Shown piece after piece: positions 55,321-63,238 of a stretch of DNA of 64,000 nt. The translations under genes were made by a program, and so were the position numbers. The notes under the pieces are model-generated. The model ran no database searches. It was not told where the DNA came from and worked only from the letters and a program-made list of their open reading frames with translations. Each line of letters begins with the position of its first letter. The first letter of the stretch is position 1. Source of the DNA: Bacillota bacterium (GTDB lineage: Bacteria > Bacillota > UBA4882 > UBA8346); NCBI GenBank assembly GCA_023426245.1, contig JAFABB010000002.1, positions 200,867-264,866 of the forward strand, written 5' to 3'.

Positions 55321-55562
55321 AGACGGACCCTCCTTTATTCAAGGTTTTTGAATACACGCATTGTGATGCGCGACGCCATATCGTGGCACTCTGTCTGGCA
55401 ATTATATAAGGCTTCCGATGGCGACCCCTAATTTTCATCCGAGAAAATAAGTGGTCGCCTGTATTCTCCCCTAAAGACGGAAATCTTTTGAAAGGTACTA
55501 ATTGGGGTCTATAAACAAAGCTACGACTTAACCGTATTTTATTTTCCCTTTTCTCTTTTAGA

Positions 55563-55622
55563 GATACACATGATTCTCCCGGCATCTTGAAGTCTAGAGA
55601 TAAATAATATCATCCTGGCTGG
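55563..55622. repeat. Dispersed intergenic repeat, copy A
   Basis: Bases 55563-55585 match 61853-61875 (copy B) with two differences, and 55606-55622 are identical to 63124-63140 (copy C). The middle is divergent. Confidence 0.6.
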
Positions 55623-55636
55623 GTTCGGATGATATT
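55606..55636 (-). terminator. Hairpin after DUF169 gene
   Basis: AATATCATCC / GGATGATATT forms a 10-base stem with an 11-base loop just past the DUF169 stop, followed on the minus strand by ATTATTT. Its left arm and loop belong to a dispersed repeat also present at 63124-63140. Confidence 0.55.
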
Positions 55637-55640
55637 TTAT

Positions 55641-56375
55641 TTACTTTTCCATTCTCGCCTTTACTCTGTGCCATAGGTGTTTCTCCAAGAAACTTCCCTC
55701 TACACTTTCCTCCATGTCCAGAAACATCTGGTAAGGAACAGATAATGACAGCATATCAGCTTCTACCATCGGACGTATTGTAATATCAATCAATCCCACT
55801 ACTGCTCTGGGATTTTCCTTCTTAGACTCAGCATAGGGGAGCAGAAAAAGAGACTGGCATCCTGATGAAAAGGGTATCATTACATTTTCATATCCTGGTC
55901 TATAATAATTTGCAAGTACCGTAAGAGCTGATAACTGATTCGGATTAACGTAAAATATAATTATTTCAGGATTTTCTTTAGCAATATCAACTTGTGACAA
56001 CGGTTTAAAGATCACATACCGATAAGGAATATCAGTTATTGGCAGACACTTCACAAAGTCTTCCCCTAGTTCCGGATTTTTCATATATCCTTCCCCTTCA
56101 AATTTACCTTCTTTACCAATAGTCAAAAAATATTCAATGCCACCCGGGTAATTAGGAAATTGCCCAAACCCAAATCCGCTTGTACCACCAGGACATACTA
56201 CCGTTTTACGCTCAAAAACTGCTGTTTTTCCTTTTGTAGCCGCAATAAACAACGGAATGGTGCAACTTCTCTGTCCTTCTTTCCCCTGAAGCGCTCCTTC
56301 CGGCTTTTCATTGCTAAGTAAAACAGCTACCGCTTCACAATTTAAACCTAGACTCTTAACTAAAGCGCTTTCCAT
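55641..56375 (-). CDS. DUF169 family protein
   Basis: A 244-residue cytoplasmic protein of the DUF169 (ArCR, COG2043) family. Conserved Cys positions are seen in RSCTIPLF near residue 37, VVCPGGTSGFGFG near residue 60 and SSGCQSLFLL near residue 170, and an RYVIFKPLSQVD segment lies in the middle. The family is common in anaerobic bacteria and archaea, and its function is not known; the Cys and Gly pattern suggests cofactor or metal binding. GAGAGG precedes the ATG. It is flanked by the structured leader and by a gene remnant, with no obvious operon partner. Confidence 0.75.
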   Translation of the reverse strand: MESALVKSLGLNCEAVAVLLSNEKPEGALQGKEGQRSCTIPLFIAATKGKTAVFERKTVVCPGGTSGFGFGQFPNYPGGIEYFLTIGKEGKFEGEGYMKNPELGEDFVKCLPITDIPYRYVIFKPLSQVDIAKENPEIIIFYVNPNQLSALTVLANYYRPGYENVMIPFSSGCQSLFLLPYAESKKENPRAVVGLIDITIRPMVEADMLSLSVPYQMFLDMEESVEGSFLEKHLWHRVKARMEK

Positions 56376-56459
56376 CTGATTGTCCTCTCTCTTTTACATA
56401 TAATGTAATCGATAGCAACTTATCATTTTAATTGTCATGACAACTGAAATGATAAAAAA

Positions 56460-56684
56460 TTATTTTAGATTATCATACATTTGATTTAATAGCTTTTTCA
56501 TTTCCAGAATCTTACTTTCTGCTATTCCCATGGTTGTTTCCTTCAACAATTGCAAAACTATCGGAATTAATTTATCCTTTAATACCCGGCCACGTTCAGG
56601 ATTTTGCCTTTTCCGCTGTAGAAGTGGATTTGTGAAACAATTCCTTGAAAAAACCGAAAGCGTTTTTGGGTGAGGGCATGAAAT
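56460..56684 (-). pseudogene. Gene remnant of unknown family
   Basis: An open frame of 74 codons on the minus strand ends in TAA at 56460 but has no start codon: an in-frame stop precedes it at 56685-56687. The encoded segment includes a basic run NPLLQRKRQNPERG and a helical end KILEMKKLLNQMYDNLK, which looks protein-like in composition. I do not recognise the family. It is most likely the 3' end of a deleted gene. Confidence 0.35.
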
Positions 56685-56710
56685 TTAATGTTCATCAAAC
56701 CGATATAAGA

Positions 56711-56749
56711 AATGGCCCTGCCCTTTATAAGATAAAGGTTAGAGCCATT
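56711..56749 (-). terminator. Hairpin after the two-component operon
   Basis: AATGGC...GCCATT with inner CCTTTAT / ATAAAGG forms a long, interrupted stem about 100 bases past the response regulator stop, followed on the minus strand by TTTCTTAT. Confidence 0.6.
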
Positions 56750-56759
56750 ACACACCATT

Positions 56760-56779
56760 ACTTGTGATACGATTCTCCG
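56760..56779. repeat. Dispersed intergenic repeat, copy D
   Basis: ACTTGTGATACGATTCTCCG matches 61803-61822 in copy B with one difference. Confidence 0.55.
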
Positions 56780-56850
56780 GTGAACTTTTCAACAAGTATC
56801 TCTATAAATGGAATATACATCCTCCTTAAGAGAATGCATTCGGTATTTTA

Positions 56851-57525
56851 TTATATCTTATAATATTTATGTTGGGGTCTGCCTACTTTACCGTATTCCA
56901 ACAATTTAGCTATTTTATTTTCTTTTTCCATGTATTCAAGATATCTTCGAACTGTTATTCTTGCCACACCTAGTTTTTCTGCCAATTCTTCTGCTGTAAA
57001 ATCCTTACAATCCTCCTTGTCAATCTCTTCCCAAATAGCTTTATAAGTATATTTGTTAAGCCCTTTAATGAAATCATCTTCATTCTGAAAAACGCTGGAA
57101 CTGGATTTTAACTCATCCAAGTCCTTTTGTTCAATGACATCATTTTTCTTAAATTTATGATACCGATTCTCAAACTGAAGAAGGGCCTCTTTAAATCTTT
57201 CAAAACTAAAAGGTTTTATAAGATAATCCACAACCCCATATCGAAAAGCTTCTTGAATTCTTTCAATGGATTTATCTGCCGTAATTAAAATAATATCCAT
57301 ATCAATCTCTTGAGTCCTGATCCACTTTAAAAGATCAATCCCATTTTCTTTCGGGAGGTATACATCCAGTAATATTAAATCAGGTTTTTTAGCGGATATA
57401 ACTTTTTTAGCATCCTCAAGGCTAGCAACTGACTTATACAGCGCGAATCCCGCTACTCTTTTTAAAAACTTAGCATTGATTTCACTCACCATAGGGTCAT
57501 CTTCAACAATCATTACTTCAATCAA
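56851..57525 (-). CDS. CitB/DcuR-type response regulator
   Basis: A 224-residue response regulator. The receiver has VEDDPMV, the phospho-acceptor Asp in LILLDVYLP near residue 54 and the Lys in LIKPF near residue 104. The C-terminal HTH (FTAEELAEKLGVARITVRRYLEYM) is that of the DcuR/CitB/MalR family, which responds to di- and tricarboxylates. It starts with TTG at 57525, with AAGGAG eight bases upstream, and overlaps the kinase gene by eight bases. Likely targets are the permease and malic enzyme genes next door. Confidence 0.92.
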   Translation of the reverse strand: MIEVMIVEDDPMVSEINAKFLKRVAGFALYKSVASLEDAKKVISAKKPDLILLDVYLPKENGIDLLKWIRTQEIDMDIILITADKSIERIQEAFRYGVVDYLIKPFSFERFKEALLQFENRYHKFKKNDVIEQKDLDELKSSSSVFQNEDDFIKGLNKYTYKAIWEEIDKEDCKDFTAEELAEKLGVARITVRRYLEYMEKENKIAKLLEYGKVGRPQHKYYKI

Positions 57526-59131
57526 AATTAGCGCTCCTTGTCATCGGTATGGTTATATTCCAAAGAACACCTTCATTCCCATCGAATTTGATTGTACCGC
57601 TCAACTCATCGATTATTTTCTTTACAATATACATACCTTGTCCGCGTTGTCCCTCTTTGGTTGAAAATCCTTGCTCATATATTTTCTCTCTATATTCTAA
57701 TGGAATTCCGCCGCCATTGTCTTTGATTTCTATATGTAAAAGGTGTCCATCTTCAATTATTTTCAGATATATGAATCCGGTCCCGTCATTTTTGACTTCA
57801 TCCAGGGAATTTTCAATTAGATTTCCGATCACGGATACAATTTCTTCAGAGGTCATATACTCCGGTAACTTTGTAAGTCTTGAAGTTTCATCTATCTTTA
57901 ACTTAACTCTGCACTCCTCGGCTTTATTATACTTTGCCAGGAGTAGTGCCGATAAGGAATGATCTTTGATATTCTCGGTTAAAATAACGCTGATATTGCC
58001 CCTTACTTTTGCTACATCCGATATAAACTGCAGCGCTTCCTGATACTCCTCCAAATGGATAAGCCCTGCAATGGTATGAAGTTTATTCATAAATTCGTGG
58101 TTTTGGGCTCTCAAGGACCAGGCCATTTTTCTAACATCAGTAAGCTCTTCCGCCAATCGGGTCACCTCTGTTTTATCTCTGAAGCTGGCAATAGCTCCTA
58201 CAACCTTCCCCCTATTCCGTATAGGAATTCTATTGGTCATGATGATGGTATTATTGATCCTTTGCTCTTTTTCGATTTCAGATTCTCCTGTTTCCAATAC
58301 ATTAATCAAACGGGTATTTGGAATAACCTCTTCGATATCCTTCCCTATGCTATACTCCTTATTAACCCGATTTTCAAAGTGTAAGATATTTATGGCCGAA
58401 TCATTGATCAGAGTAATCCTTCCTCTATAATCAACAGCAATTAACCCTTCATGAATTGCATCCAGCATTCCGATCTTTTCATTATAAAGCTTCGTTATTT
58501 CCTCAGGCTCAAGTCCCAACAGAGTGTTTTTGATGTTATTGGCTAATAAAAATGCTCCGATGATACCTGCCGTCAGACCACCCAGACCAACCAAAATTAT
58601 AAATAAAACAGCTGTATGCTTAGCGGCTTCAATACTGTGGGTCAGTGTGCCTACAGAAACAAAACCTATCTCCTTCTTATTTTCTCCATCATAGATTGGG
58701 GTAAAAGCCCGCAAAGATTTTCCCAACGTTCCCTTAGCCTCAGAGATATATGTTTCTCCCCTTTGCAATACCCGATACTCATCACCTCCCGCGAACCTTT
58801 TCCCTATCATCTCAGGGTTTGGATGGGAATATCGAATTCCGTCCATGTCCGCTACCGTGATATACTCAATCTGTTCCAAATTCTTAAGCTGCATACTAAC
58901 ATAAGGTTCAATTTTTCGACCGGGGTCCTTAAGTTCCAGCGCAGCAACTATCTCTCTCGAATGGGCTACCATCTCAGCCACATTCATAATATTCGTTCTA
59001 GCCTTGCTTTCAATATTTCCAGTCATCCACGAGGCGACAAAAAAAATAATTATCGATATCGCAACAAACACTATGGTGATAATCAATAGGGTCAGCTTTG
59101 TTTGCAGCTTCATCACTTTTTTTATATCCAT
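57518..59131 (-). CDS. CitA/DcuS/MalK-type sensor histidine kinase
   Basis: A 537-residue membrane kinase. One membrane segment lies near 15-35, an extracytoplasmic Cache/PAS-type sensor near 36-170, a second membrane segment near 175-200, a cytoplasmic PAS domain near 215-320, and the kinase core after it. The phosphorylated His is in AQNHEFMNKLHTIAG near residue 342, and ATPase motifs NLIENSLDEV and DNGGGIP follow. This is the di/tricarboxylate-sensing family (DcuS, CitA, MalK). ATG 59131 is chosen, with AAGG eight bases upstream; ATG 59113 is also possible. Confidence 0.9.
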   Translation of the reverse strand: MDIKKVMKLQTKLTLLIITIVFVAISIIIFFVASWMTGNIESKARTNIMNVAEMVAHSREIVAALELKDPGRKIEPYVSMQLKNLEQIEYITVADMDGIRYSHPNPEMIGKRFAGGDEYRVLQRGETYISEAKGTLGKSLRAFTPIYDGENKKEIGFVSVGTLTHSIEAAKHTAVLFIILVGLGGLTAGIIGAFLLANNIKNTLLGLEPEEITKLYNEKIGMLDAIHEGLIAVDYRGRITLINDSAINILHFENRVNKEYSIGKDIEEVIPNTRLINVLETGESEIEKEQRINNTIIMTNRIPIRNRGKVVGAIASFRDKTEVTRLAEELTDVRKMAWSLRAQNHEFMNKLHTIAGLIHLEEYQEALQFISDVAKVRGNISVILTENIKDHSLSALLLAKYNKAEECRVKLKIDETSRLTKLPEYMTSEEIVSVIGNLIENSLDEVKNDGTGFIYLKIIEDGHLLHIEIKDNGGGIPLEYREKIYEQGFSTKEGQRGQGMYIVKKIIDELSGTIKFDGNEGVLWNITIPMTRSANFD

Positions 59132-59318
59132 CACCTCAACCTTAAATCGCTCAAAAACCACAAATTATAGAAAACCATGCTAGAAGGAATAAAAAGGATC
59201 AATCCTTCGATCCGATGAAACATTCTTCTAGTATGATTGTCTTCCATTTTTCGGTGTTTCATTTACCAACGAACGACTATTTTCATTATACTGCCTGTCG
59301 ATGTAATAATCATCTTTT

Positions 59319-60293
59319 TTAAACTACGGCAGCTTCTTCGCTCATCTTTATTTTTTTATAATTGCCAAACAGTTTAAATCCATAAGAAACCACAAACGGA
59401 CAGATGATGGCGGATACTACACATGCTGCTGCAACTTGTGCAGTAGCTATTGTTGCTACGGCAACTACTGTTGGATCGATGGCTGCAACAGCAGCCGGAG
59501 TCGCTACGGCATTCCCGGCAGTTGACCCTGTTGCCAAACCAATTATCGGCTCTTCTTTAAATAATTTCAGTAGTATATAGGCTCCTATTCCAGTAAAGGC
59601 TGCTATAATCCCCAATACGATTCCAGAACCGCCCGCCTTTACTATGGTTGTAAGATTCATACCTGCCCCTAACGGGAAGGAGAAAAAAGGAATCAATAAC
59701 AATTTACTGCTACCAAGGAATTTTCGCATATCGGGATCAATATTTCCCAAAATCATTCCAATTACGATGGGAACCAATACTGCAGCAAGCGACATTAAAG
59801 GAATTTGCGCAAGTCCTGATGCTCCTAATGCCACCAATGTGAAAAATGGGCCATCTTTTAAAGATAATAAAGCATAAGCTCCTACATCCGTTTCATCCCC
59901 ATACTGTGAAGCAAGGGATGCATACAATCCACCATTACAATTTGTTAATGCTGCAACAACCGCCAATGGCGACAAACCGATTACTCCGGCAGGGCCAAAG
60001 ACTTTTCCCACCACGATACCAATACCGGCACCTACTATAAATTTTCCTGAAATCAACAAGGCGCCTTTTTTTAATGACTTCGGCGCTAATTTGAAATGAA
60101 TTTGTGAGCCAATTAAAAACATAAAAAGAGCCAAGATTGTGGATGATGCCGTTGAACTGAATAATGCTGTTGTAAAACCACCGATTTTTAGGAATTGGGG
60201 GAAAAACGTATTCACCAATACTCCTAAAAAAAGGGGAACAACCATCATACCGCCGGGAATCTTATCAATCGTTTTCTTTATTGGAATTTGCAT
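59319..60293 (-). CDS. KdgT-family (2-keto-3-deoxygluconate permease-like) transporter
   Basis: A 324-residue integral membrane protein with about ten hydrophobic segments. It matches the 2-keto-3-deoxygluconate permease family (KdgT): IDKIPGGMMVVPLFLGVLVN at the start, TNCNGGLYASL near residue 120 and GSTAGNAVATPAAVAA near residue 250. The ATG at 60293 has GGGAGGG six bases upstream. Its setting between a dicarboxylate-type two-component system and malic enzyme suggests the substrate could be malate or another carboxylate rather than KDG. The sequence alone does not settle this. Confidence 0.82.
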   Translation of the reverse strand: MQIPIKKTIDKIPGGMMVVPLFLGVLVNTFFPQFLKIGGFTTALFSSTASSTILALFMFLIGSQIHFKLAPKSLKKGALLISGKFIVGAGIGIVVGKVFGPAGVIGLSPLAVVAALTNCNGGLYASLASQYGDETDVGAYALLSLKDGPFFTLVALGASGLAQIPLMSLAAVLVPIVIGMILGNIDPDMRKFLGSSKLLLIPFFSFPLGAGMNLTTIVKAGGSGIVLGIIAAFTGIGAYILLKLFKEEPIIGLATGSTAGNAVATPAAVAAIDPTVVAVATIATAQVAAACVVSAIICPFVVSYGFKLFGNYKKIKMSEEAAVV

Positions 60294-60353
60294 TTTTGAC
60301 CCTCCCATTGATTTGTTTTTTAATCTTTAGGGTATCCCCTATTTAAAATGATT

Positions 60354-61526
60354 TTATTTTCCGGCTACTCCGCTTGATCTTGATGCCTTTTTTACCGCTT
60401 CGGCAACATTGGCTGCAACCGTCCTGTCTAGTACCTGGGGAATTATATTGTTCTCATTTAAGTCATGATCCTTAATTATCGAAGCTATAGCATAGGCTGC
60501 CGCTATTTTCATTGCTTCATTGATTTCTTTTGCTCTAACATCCAGCGCCCCTCTGAATATTCCCGGGAAAGCCAGTACATTATTAACTTGGTTTGGAAAA
60601 TCCGAACGTCCTGTGCCTATTACTCTTGCTCCGGCAACTTTTGCTTCATCCGGCATTATTTCTGGCGTTGGATTTGCCATTGCAAAGAGGATCGAATCCT
60701 TATTCATCGACCGTACCATGTCTTGGTTTACAATTCCTGGTGCGGATACACCTATAAATACGTCTGCTCCCACTAACGCATCGGCTAAAGTACCCTTCAG
60801 GTTATCCGGATTGGTTACTTTGGCAAGTTCCTGCTTCGCCCCATCAACATTATCGATTCCCCTGTAGAGAATACCAACCTTATCACAGGCAATGAGCTTC
60901 TTTACTCCTGAAGAAAGTAGTAATTTGGCGATAGCTGTTCCTGCAGCTCCCGCTCCATTTATAACGACATTGATATCTTCTATCTGCTTATGAACTACCT
61001 TTAAACCATTGATTAGTGCTGCCAGAACAACGATGGCCGTTCCATGCTGGTCATCGTGGAATACCGGTATATCAAGTTCTTTTTTCAGTCTTTCTTCAAC
61101 TTCAAAACATCTTGGCGCTCCAATATCCTCCAGGTTGATTCCACCAAAGCCTGGTGCGATTAGTTTTACAGTTTTCACGATTTCATCAACATTCTTGGTG
61201 TCCAGGCAGATTGGAAAGGCATCAATACCGGCAAATTCCTTAAATAAAATCGCCTTGCCTTCCATTACGGGTAATCCAGCCTTAGGACCTATATCTCCTA
61301 AGCCCAGTACTGCTGTTCCATCCGTAACGATTGCCACTAAATTGCCCTTTGAGGTATATTGATAAACATTCTCTGCATTCTCATAAATTTTTCTGCAGGG
61401 TTCGGCAACTCCAGGCGTATAGGCTAAACTTAAATCCTCCCGGGTGGCAATTTTCACCTTGGACTTAACTTCTATTTTTCCAGTGTACTTTTCATGTAAT
61501 TTCAAGCTTTCTTCAAAATAATTCAT
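60354..61526 (-). CDS. Malic enzyme (NAD(P)-dependent malate dehydrogenase, decarboxylating)
   Basis: A 390-residue malic enzyme converting malate to pyruvate and CO2. Family marks: YTPGVAEPC near residue 35, GDIGPKAGLPVMEGKA near residue 75, the metal-binding HDDQHGTA near residue 155 and the nucleotide loop INGAGAAGTA near residue 185. It is the short bacterial type without a phosphotransacetylase domain. GAAGG precedes the ATG. It is 60 bases upstream of the permease in the same direction and probably cotranscribed with it under the neighbouring two-component system. Confidence 0.95.
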   Translation of the reverse strand: MNYFEESLKLHEKYTGKIEVKSKVKIATREDLSLAYTPGVAEPCRKIYENAENVYQYTSKGNLVAIVTDGTAVLGLGDIGPKAGLPVMEGKAILFKEFAGIDAFPICLDTKNVDEIVKTVKLIAPGFGGINLEDIGAPRCFEVEERLKKELDIPVFHDDQHGTAIVVLAALINGLKVVHKQIEDINVVINGAGAAGTAIAKLLLSSGVKKLIACDKVGILYRGIDNVDGAKQELAKVTNPDNLKGTLADALVGADVFIGVSAPGIVNQDMVRSMNKDSILFAMANPTPEIMPDEAKVAGARVIGTGRSDFPNQVNNVLAFPGIFRGALDVRAKEINEAMKIAAAYAIASIIKDHDLNENNIIPQVLDRTVAANVAEAVKKASRSSGVAGK

Positions 61527-61612
61527 TTTTTAAACCTTCTTTTCTGTTTTTATATGGATTTGGGGAGCGATTGGCTATGGAATGATAATAACATTAAACT
61601 TTGGTTACAAAA

Positions 61613-61634
61613 ATGTTTTGAATTTATAAAACAT
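61613..61634. promoter_or_regulatory. Inverted repeat upstream of malic enzyme, candidate regulator site
   Basis: ATGTTTT-GAATTTAT-AAAACAT is centred about 100 bases before the malic enzyme start and lies inside a wider imperfect symmetry (about 61599-61650). It is a candidate binding site for the adjacent DcuR/MalR-type regulator; this is inference from position. Confidence 0.4.
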
Positions 61635-61730
61635 ATTTTGGTCATAAAGAATATTTCGTTAAATTTTTAACAACATTACCGCCCTCTACTGTTCTTAAAA
61701 CTAAAATCATTTCACTTTCATTTCCATACA

Positions 61731-61773
61731 AAAAGGGGCCGTCTCCCAAATTACTTTTGGGGCAGCCCCTTTT
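61731..61773 (-). terminator. Terminator after methyltransferase gene
   Basis: AAAAGGGGC pairs with GCCCCTTTT, with an inner CCCAAA / TTTGGG stem. A CCCCTTTTTGT tail follows on the minus strand. It lies about 135 bases past the methyltransferase stop. Confidence 0.75.
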
Positions 61774-61802
61774 ATAGTTTATTTTATTAAAAGTTCACCG
61801 TA

Positions 61803-61903
61803 ACTTGTGATACGGTTCTCCGTATCGGGTTTATCTCATGATCCGACAGTTCGATACGCATGATTTTCCCGGCATTCCGGAGTTTACGGGTAAGAAAAAT
61901 ATC
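61803..61903. repeat. Dispersed intergenic repeat, copy B (longest)
   Basis: This copy combines all parts seen elsewhere: 61803-61822 as in copy D, 61853-61875 as in copy A, and 61878-61903 identical to 63104-63129 in copy C. It ends five bases before the methyltransferase stop. Confidence 0.6.
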
Positions 61904-61908
61904 TACTA

Positions 61909-62790
61909 TTAATCAGTCGGAGTTAAAACCCATCCTTTGGCTTTCGAACATAAGGCTAGGATGGCATCCTTCATTTCCCCCGGAATATTGGATAGGGTGG
62001 AAAGTTGATAACTTCCATCATATAACGGGATTTTTTCAACTTTAAAGCCTAAGCTTTCATAAAATCCCGTTGCATCCGATTCATCCTCAAAGTCATTACC
62101 GGCAATGTTTCTTTCAACCAGCTTTGAAATATCGCCAAATGCTGATTCGAGTTCAGGACTTACTACTTTAAAGAATTGTTTTCTATCACCATACGCAATA
62201 TCGGTTGTGACCCAGATACCCCCTTGATTGACCAGCAAATTCCGGACATTTTGAGCCAGGGTTTTTTGTTCTTCCCTTTTTAAGTACATTAAAAGACCTT
62301 CATTACAGATTCCAAATCTTTTCCCTTTAAAATGTGCAACTGCTTTTGCTAACTGTTCTTTATCCAAAGCGTTAGCAGGCTGTAAATGGAGCTTCTCGGT
62401 TGAAATACCCATTCTGGAAGCGATCCCCATAATAATCGGATAACTCTCGGTATGGTTTTCTGGTAAATCCGTTCCCACATAAGTTATGTTATTGGCAGCC
62501 AGTTCCAAGCCACGGGGTGATATTCCACAGGCCAGTTCCAATATATTGTCAATTCCGCTTTTCTTCAAAACATGATTGATGACCTTGTATCTGGCTTCGA
62601 TAAACAAAGGAAAAAAACTGGCCATCCCTTTCATTTTGTCTCCCAAAATCTGCTTTGCTGTTTTTTCGGCTTCAAGCAATTCGGCAATTTCCACCGAGTA
62701 AGGGATATCCGATAAAGATCGAAAATAAGCCGCAATCTTAGCGGTCGGACTGATTTTATGATGATCGTTTCCTAAATTTGAATTTTCCAT
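61909..62790 (-). CDS. LCM-like class I SAM-dependent methyltransferase
   Basis: A 293-residue methyltransferase related to the leucine carboxyl methyltransferase / polyketide O-methyltransferase group (COG3315). The SAM motif LELACGISPRGLELA is near residue 87, an acidic VGTDLPE follows as motif II, and ICNEGLLMYL lies near residue 165. The start at 62790 has GGGGG seven bases upstream; ATG 62796 overlaps that site. The substrate is unknown. It is monocistronic, flanked on both sides by dispersed repeats. Confidence 0.8.
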   Translation of the reverse strand: MENSNLGNDHHKISPTAKIAAYFRSLSDIPYSVEIAELLEAEKTAKQILGDKMKGMASFFPLFIEARYKVINHVLKKSGIDNILELACGISPRGLELAANNITYVGTDLPENHTESYPIIMGIASRMGISTEKLHLQPANALDKEQLAKAVAHFKGKRFGICNEGLLMYLKREEQKTLAQNVRNLLVNQGGIWVTTDIAYGDRKQFFKVVSPELESAFGDISKLVERNIAGNDFEDESDATGFYESLGFKVEKIPLYDGSYQLSTLSNIPGEMKDAILALCSKAKGWVLTPTD

Positions 62791-63238
62791 ATCCATTCCC
62801 CCAAAAGAATATTTCGTTCTGGGATTATCTTAACTGATAGCCTTAAAATTTTTATAAATCAGTTTTAAAAATTTGATAAATTATACGATGAAGTATCAAA
62901 GCGTTCCATGTGAATGATTGTTATGATGCCTATTTCACTTACCCCCATCTCCAATGTCATCAAGCTATGCTGTAAAAGACCGGAAAATGATGTTTGATTC
63001 CATCTCCGCCCCAACGTGAACGATGGGGCTAGGTATATTAAAAACGTTCTAAAGGCCTTCCAGGCCTCGGTATCGTGTTTTTATACATGCAGCTTCAAAG
63101 CGTCGGAGTTTACGGGTAAGAAAAATATCATCCTGGCTGGAGGTAACTGAAGTTTGAAGTTTAAAAATTTAAACATTCCAATTGAGTGTTTTTATTCTTT
63201 GTTAAAACCCTTTGTCGCTAGAATAAAAAATGTTATAA
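62791..63238. other. Intergenic region upstream of methyltransferase with repeat copy C
   Basis: About 450 bases with no gene. It contains a GCCCCA/TGGGGC stem (63008-63029), an AGGCCT pair around 63053-63067 and copy C of the dispersed repeat at 63104-63140. After the repeat the sequence turns AT-rich and runs into the Rpn remnant. Confidence 0.5.
63104..63140. repeat. Dispersed intergenic repeat, copy C
   Basis: Bases 63104-63129 are identical to 61878-61903 in copy B; 63124-63140 are identical to 55606-55622 in copy A. Confidence 0.65.

Larger units (their letters stand above)
55118..55640 (-). ncRNA. Highly structured leader upstream of MCP, possible RNA element
   Basis: About 520 bases without a proven gene. 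On the minus strand several nested stems are visible: GGCGACC...GGTCGCC with an extended AT stem (55420-55459), CGCAT/ATGCG, TTCAA/TTGAA, and a composite structure at about 55210-55300 in which CCGC-AATCTCTC pairs with GAGAGAATT-GGCGG around an inner GCCG...ATCCT...AGGAT...CGGC hairpin. I compared it by eye with c-di-GMP, glycine, cobalamin, THF, TPP and guanidine riboswitch motifs and found no match. A weak sigma-28-like -10 (GCCGATGG) at 55142-55149 could instead place the MCP promoter below this structure. Confidence 0.35.
56376..56850. other. Intergenic region with gene remnant, hairpin and repeat
   Basis: This 475-base gap holds an open-frame remnant (56460-56684, -), a hairpin terminator for the two-component operon (56711-56749) and copy D of the dispersed repeat (56760-56779). 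Confidence 0.5.
61527..61908. other. Intergenic region with malic enzyme promoter, terminator and repeat
   Basis: This 382-base gap holds an inverted repeat ATGTTTT-N8-AAAACAT (61613-61634) inside a larger imperfect palindrome, a strong terminator (61731-61773) and copy B of the dispersed repeat. No gene is visible. Confidence 0.55.

Noticed and set aside
55118..55640. Assignment of the MCP leader to a known riboswitch (c-di-GMP, glycine, cobalamin, THF, ydaO)
   Set aside because: Single short motifs such as CGGTGAAATCC or CTCTCAG recall some classes, but the other required conserved parts are missing.
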